NCBI RefSeq assembly: GCF_040675465.1
Contig: NZ_JBFAPA010000012.1
Span: 124,001-188,000, forward strand
Origin: Kibdelosporangium sp040675465
GTDB lineage: Bacteria > Actinomycetota > Actinomycetes > Mycobacteriales > Pseudonocardiaceae
Direction: 5' to 3'
Length of the DNA: 64,000 nt
Made by a program: the position numbers and the translations under genes. Positions within the stretch are counted from its first letter, which is position 1. Every line of letters starts with the position of its first letter. The notes beneath the pieces were generated by a model that saw only the letters and a program-made list of their open reading frames with translations, did not search any database and was not told the DNA's origin. Positions 61,940 through 64,000 of this stretch are shown piece by piece.

Positions 61940-62115
61940 GGCAGCTCCTGCCCGAACAACCGGCCGATCCGCCGCTGCCAGGCGACCAGCACCCTCGGCT
62001 GACGGACCCTTGGCCGGCGGTTTCGCAGGCTGCGGCCCTGGTGACCGGCGGGCCGGTCCTCGTGCGCGGGAACTCCGGGTAGCCGGTGCATGGCCCGGTG
62101 CAGCGCCTCTTTCAT
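61936..62115 (-). CDS. 59-residue Arg-rich small protein, translationally coupled to the MDR gene
   Basis: An ATG at 62115 with GGAGGGG seven bases upstream opens a 59-codon frame (MKEALHRAMHRLPGVPAHED...) that ends in TGA overlapping the GTG of the oxidoreductase (GTGA). The protein is very basic, with about 14 Arg, and ends AWQRRIGRLFGQELP. Codons are G/C-ending like real genes here. I know no family for it. It may be a coupled leader peptide that sets translation of the next gene, or a small partner protein. Confidence 0.55.
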   Translation of the reverse strand: MKEALHRAMHRLPGVPAHEDRPAGHQGRSLRNRRPRVRQPRVLVAWQRRIGRLFGQELP

Positions 62116-62131
62116 GGGTGACCCCTCCAGA

Positions 62132-62167
62132 CACGTACAAGGTACGTGATTACGTACGTTGTACGTG
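62132..62167. promoter_or_regulatory. 36-base palindromic TetR operator
   Basis: The sequence from CACGTACAAGG (62132) to TTGTACGTG (62167) equals its reverse complement at 32 of 36 positions and contains four GTAC cores. A further partial copy (GTACGGTGTACGTG) runs to the TetR start. It covers both divergent promoters. Length and symmetry fit two TetR dimers binding cooperatively. Confidence 0.82.
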
Positions 62168-62192
62168 CCAGGTTAGGAAGTACGGTGTACGT

Positions 62193-62939
62193 GTGTCAAG
62201 GACCAGCGATGACCAGCCGATCTGGGCCCGCCCGGAGCCCGGTGGCCGCCGTCCGCGGCTGACCAGGGAGCAGATCGCCCGCACGGCGCTGGAGATCGCG
62301 GACCGGGAGGGCTTCGACGCGGTGTCCATGCGGCACGTCGCCGCGACGCTGAACACGGGCGCGATGACGCTCTACAACTACGTCCGTACCAAGGACGAAC
62401 TGGTCGCGCTCATGCACGACGAGCTGATGGCCCAGGTCCTCGTGCCCGGCGAGCTGCCGGACAGCTGGCGCGGCGCCTTGACGCTGATCGCCCACCGCAC
62501 CCACGACGTCATGGCCCGCCACCCGTGGGCGCTGAACTCGTTGCAGGAGGCCCAGTTCGGGCCGAACGCCATGCGCCACTTCGAACAGACCCTCGCCGCA
62601 CTGGCCAGGACCGGGATCGACACCCCCGCGAAGTTCAGCGTGCTGACCCTGGTCGACGACTACGTGCGCGGCGCGGTGTTGCGCGCCAGCGAGATCCGCA
62701 AGCGCAAGTCCACAGCGGACGCCGACCCCGCCGCCGTCCAGGCCGCCATCGAGTTCGGCATGGCCCAGCTCCGGACCGGCGAGTTCCCGCATACCGCCGC
62801 CTTGCTGGGCGGCGATCTTTCGTCGTTCCCCGAGGACGCACCCAGCCCGGCCATGGCGGAGGACGGCCTGCGCGAACAGTTCGAACGCGGCCTGCGCGCC
62901 GTCCTCGACGGAGCCGCCGCCGAGTTCGGGCTGACCTAG
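62193..62939 (+). CDS. TetR-family regulator with TetR_C-type domain
   Basis: A 248-residue regulator. HTH: LTREQIARTALEIADREGFDAVSMRHVAATLNTGAMTLYNYV (about residues 23-64). The C-terminal domain resembles TetR_C_1 of tetracycline-type repressors (LQEAQFGPNAMRHFEQTLAAL, DDYVRGAVLRASE). A GTG at 62193 gives the start VSRTSDDQPIWARP; no ATG is available nearby and the ribosome site is weak. It very likely represses itself and the divergent small-protein/MDR operon through the 36-base palindrome. Confidence 0.88.
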   Translation: MSRTSDDQPIWARPEPGGRRPRLTREQIARTALEIADREGFDAVSMRHVAATLNTGAMTLYNYVRTKDELVALMHDELMAQVLVPGELPDSWRGALTLIAHRTHDVMARHPWALNSLQEAQFGPNAMRHFEQTLAALARTGIDTPAKFSVLTLVDDYVRGAVLRASEIRKRKSTADADPAAVQAAIEFGMAQLRTGEFPHTAALLGGDLSSFPEDAPSPAMAEDGLREQFERGLRAVLDGAAAEFGLT

Positions 62940-62944
62940 AGGCA

Positions 62945-63307
62945 TCGCGGCCGTCGCCGAACTGGAACTCGACGCTGATCACGCATTCGACGGCTTCGCC
63001 GACCGGCCCTTCCCCGCGAAGTGCGAGGTTGACCGTACTGGAATGGCCATTTCCGACAACGCTGAGCATTGCGCTCTGACCGGGCAGAAGCAGGCGCACC
63101 GGCATATCGTCCTGCGAGACCCGCAGACCATGCTGGACCAGCGGCCCCTCAACAACGGCGGCGCTCGTCGCGCCATCCGCGGTGTCCAGGTAGATCTGAA
63201 CGACGAATTCCTCGACCGGCCTCCGATCAACCCGAAGCCTTTCTCGGAGTTGAACCACATGTCGACAACCCGTACGTGTTCTTGGGGGGAAGTGAGTCGT
63301 AAACCCG
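62945..63307 (-). pseudogene. Gene debris with a cold-shock-protein fragment
   Basis: Around 63270-63228 the minus strand encodes MWFNSEKGFGLI, which matches the RNP-1 core of CspA-family cold-shock proteins. The match then stops. In another frame of the same strand a G/C-ending coding-like stretch follows (FVVQIYLDTADGATS, VSQDDMPVRLLLPGQSAMLS, ECVISVEFQFGDGRD), without a start or a natural stop and of no family I recognise. The region looks like a junction of broken genes, 363 bases long. Confidence 0.45.
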
Positions 63308-64000
63308 TTATGTGAACAGGTCCCAGGGCTGGTCGCGTTCGGCGGTGATCGCGATGACCAGCCGGCCGGAGACGTGCGCGGACAACCCGTTGTCGTCGAA
63401 CTGGTTCTCGCGGTGCAGGCGCGCGGTGAGCTCGAGGCTCTGCTCACGGGTGAGGGGGTGTTCCAGGACGCCGAGGAGGAACGAGCCGGTGGACGGGCCG
63501 AGCAGGTCCAGGCCGGCCCACGTGCCCCGCAATGCTTGTCCCGCAACGCGGACCGACGACTCCGGGGCGGTGGCGTAGAGCTGGTCGGCGATGTCGTTCA
63601 CGCGGCGGGCGATGGTGGTGGCGAGCTCCCGCGGTGAGCTGCGGTCGAAGTCCCTCGCGCGGCTGTCGCGGCGGGCTGGTGCCAAAGCCTTCTCGTCGGA
63701 CGGCGAGGCGGAGAGCTGGTCGAACAGTTCGGGCTGGAACGCCACCGGCGACGGCATCGGCTGACCCACCGGCCCGTTCATCCCCGGCAGCCGCCCCGAT
63801 CGGGTGAACAGGTCGACGGTGATCCCGTGGCCAGTGGTGTACGCCCAGGTCACGGCCAGTGGGTGCACGCCGTGGTGGTGAGACCAGGGCAGCAGGCTGT
63901 TGAGGCGGTCGCGTTGCTGCGCCGTCACCCGGGTGGGCGGCGCCTCGGACCGGCCGCGCGCCTCCCCCGCCAAGGTCACGCCGGGCATGTCGAACAGCAG
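63308..64000 (-). CDS. Hypothetical protein, C-terminal 230 residues (5' end off window)
   Basis: The frame is open at the right edge and ends at TAA (63308-63310). The visible part reads LLFDMPGVTLAGEARG and then WSHHHGVHPLAVTWAY, DLFTRSGRLPGM, TIARRVNDIADQLYATAPES and RLVIAITAERDQPWDLFT. There is no signal peptide or TM helix in this part. I do not recognise the family. An internal ATG at 63988 could be a start, but the frame continues upstream. Confidence 0.6.
   Translation of the reverse strand: MLFDMPGVTLAGEARGRSEAPPTRVTAQQRDRLNSLLPWSHHHGVHPLAVTWAYTTGHGITVDLFTRSGRLPGMNGPVGQPMPSPVAFQPELFDQLSASPSDEKALAPARRDSRARDFDRSSPRELATTIARRVNDIADQLYATAPESSVRVAGQALRGTWAGLDLLGPSTGSFLLGVLEHPLTREQSLELTARLHRENQFDDNGLSAHVSGRLVIAITAERDQPWDLFT

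Noticed and set aside
1..64000. tRNA, rRNA, CRISPR array, prophage or biosynthetic megasynthase genes
   Set aside because: Looked for on both strands and not seen; the window consists of ordinary and accessory chromosomal genes.

Overview
The window is high-GC actinobacterial DNA. Codons end strongly in G or C, GTG starts and AGGAGG-type ribosome sites are common, and TetR, LysR, WYL and ECF regulators, secreted ricin-lectin enzymes and a streptogrisin-type protease are all present. The gene content fits a soil actinomycete of the Pseudonocardiales type (Amycolatopsis, Kibdelosporangium or Lentzea relatives). That placement is inferred from style and content only. No rRNA, tRNA, CRISPR array, intact insertion sequence or phage gene was seen.

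Layout. 1-3.1 kb: the end of a molybdenum-hydroxylase operon (FAD and 2Fe-2S subunits), a divergent TetR gene and an NlpC/P60 wall hydrolase. 3.4-7.5 kb: an ECF41-type sigma factor with a fused C-terminal domain, beside two cupins, a type II NADH dehydrogenase and an NmrA-like reductase. Three elements TGTCACA-N16-TGTC lie exactly where promoters for these genes should be, so this looks like a self-contained sigma regulon. 7.6-12.2 kb: a tiny secreted peptide with three PC-x-G-x-x-C repeats, a secreted animal-type haem peroxidase and a frameshifted MFS exporter. 12.1-17.6 kb: small regulator/enzyme modules (TetR with cupin and hydrolase sharing four operators; WYL regulator with VOC protein; SDR with cupin; a methyltransferase). 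17.6-21.2 kb: a fascin-like gene remnant, then overlapping genes for a GH30 glycosidase-lectin and a lectin-SMP30 protein. 21.3-24.9 kb: a VOC protein, a HelD-like helicase and a decayed luciferase-like monooxygenase gene broken up by a GC-rich repeat.

24.9-30.4 kb holds one gene for a 1817-residue acyl-CoA carboxylase with all functional domains in one chain. 30.8-35 kb: a flavin monooxygenase, a sulfatase and a secreted serine protease. 35-40.2 kb: a nitrate/sulfonate/taurine-type ABC importer divergent from a CitA/CitB-like two-component system. 40.2-46.9 kb: LysR with nitrilase, pyrD, a DUF1877 protein, an alpha/beta hydrolase with TetR, and a YCII/AhpD-like pair. 47-54.3 kb: a 1996-residue secreted multidomain protein (ThuA, sugar dehydrogenase, PKD, CBM, Ig-like, FIMAH) followed by two small envelope proteins. 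54.2-64 kb: DJ-1/PfpI protein with LysR, a lipoprotein, a Kup potassium transporter, a zinc-finger/HTH protein with a DUF3887-like domain next to an ORF12/LpqF-type serine hydrolase, a quinone-oxidoreductase/TetR module with a very long palindrome and a 59-residue leader gene, a cold-shock gene scrap, and a gene running off the right edge.

Two themes recur. Many pairs are regulator plus enzyme, divergent over a visible palindrome. Many genes encode secreted degradative enzymes. Four loci show decay: the MFS frameshift, the fascin fragment, the luciferase-like pseudogene and the cold-shock fragment.
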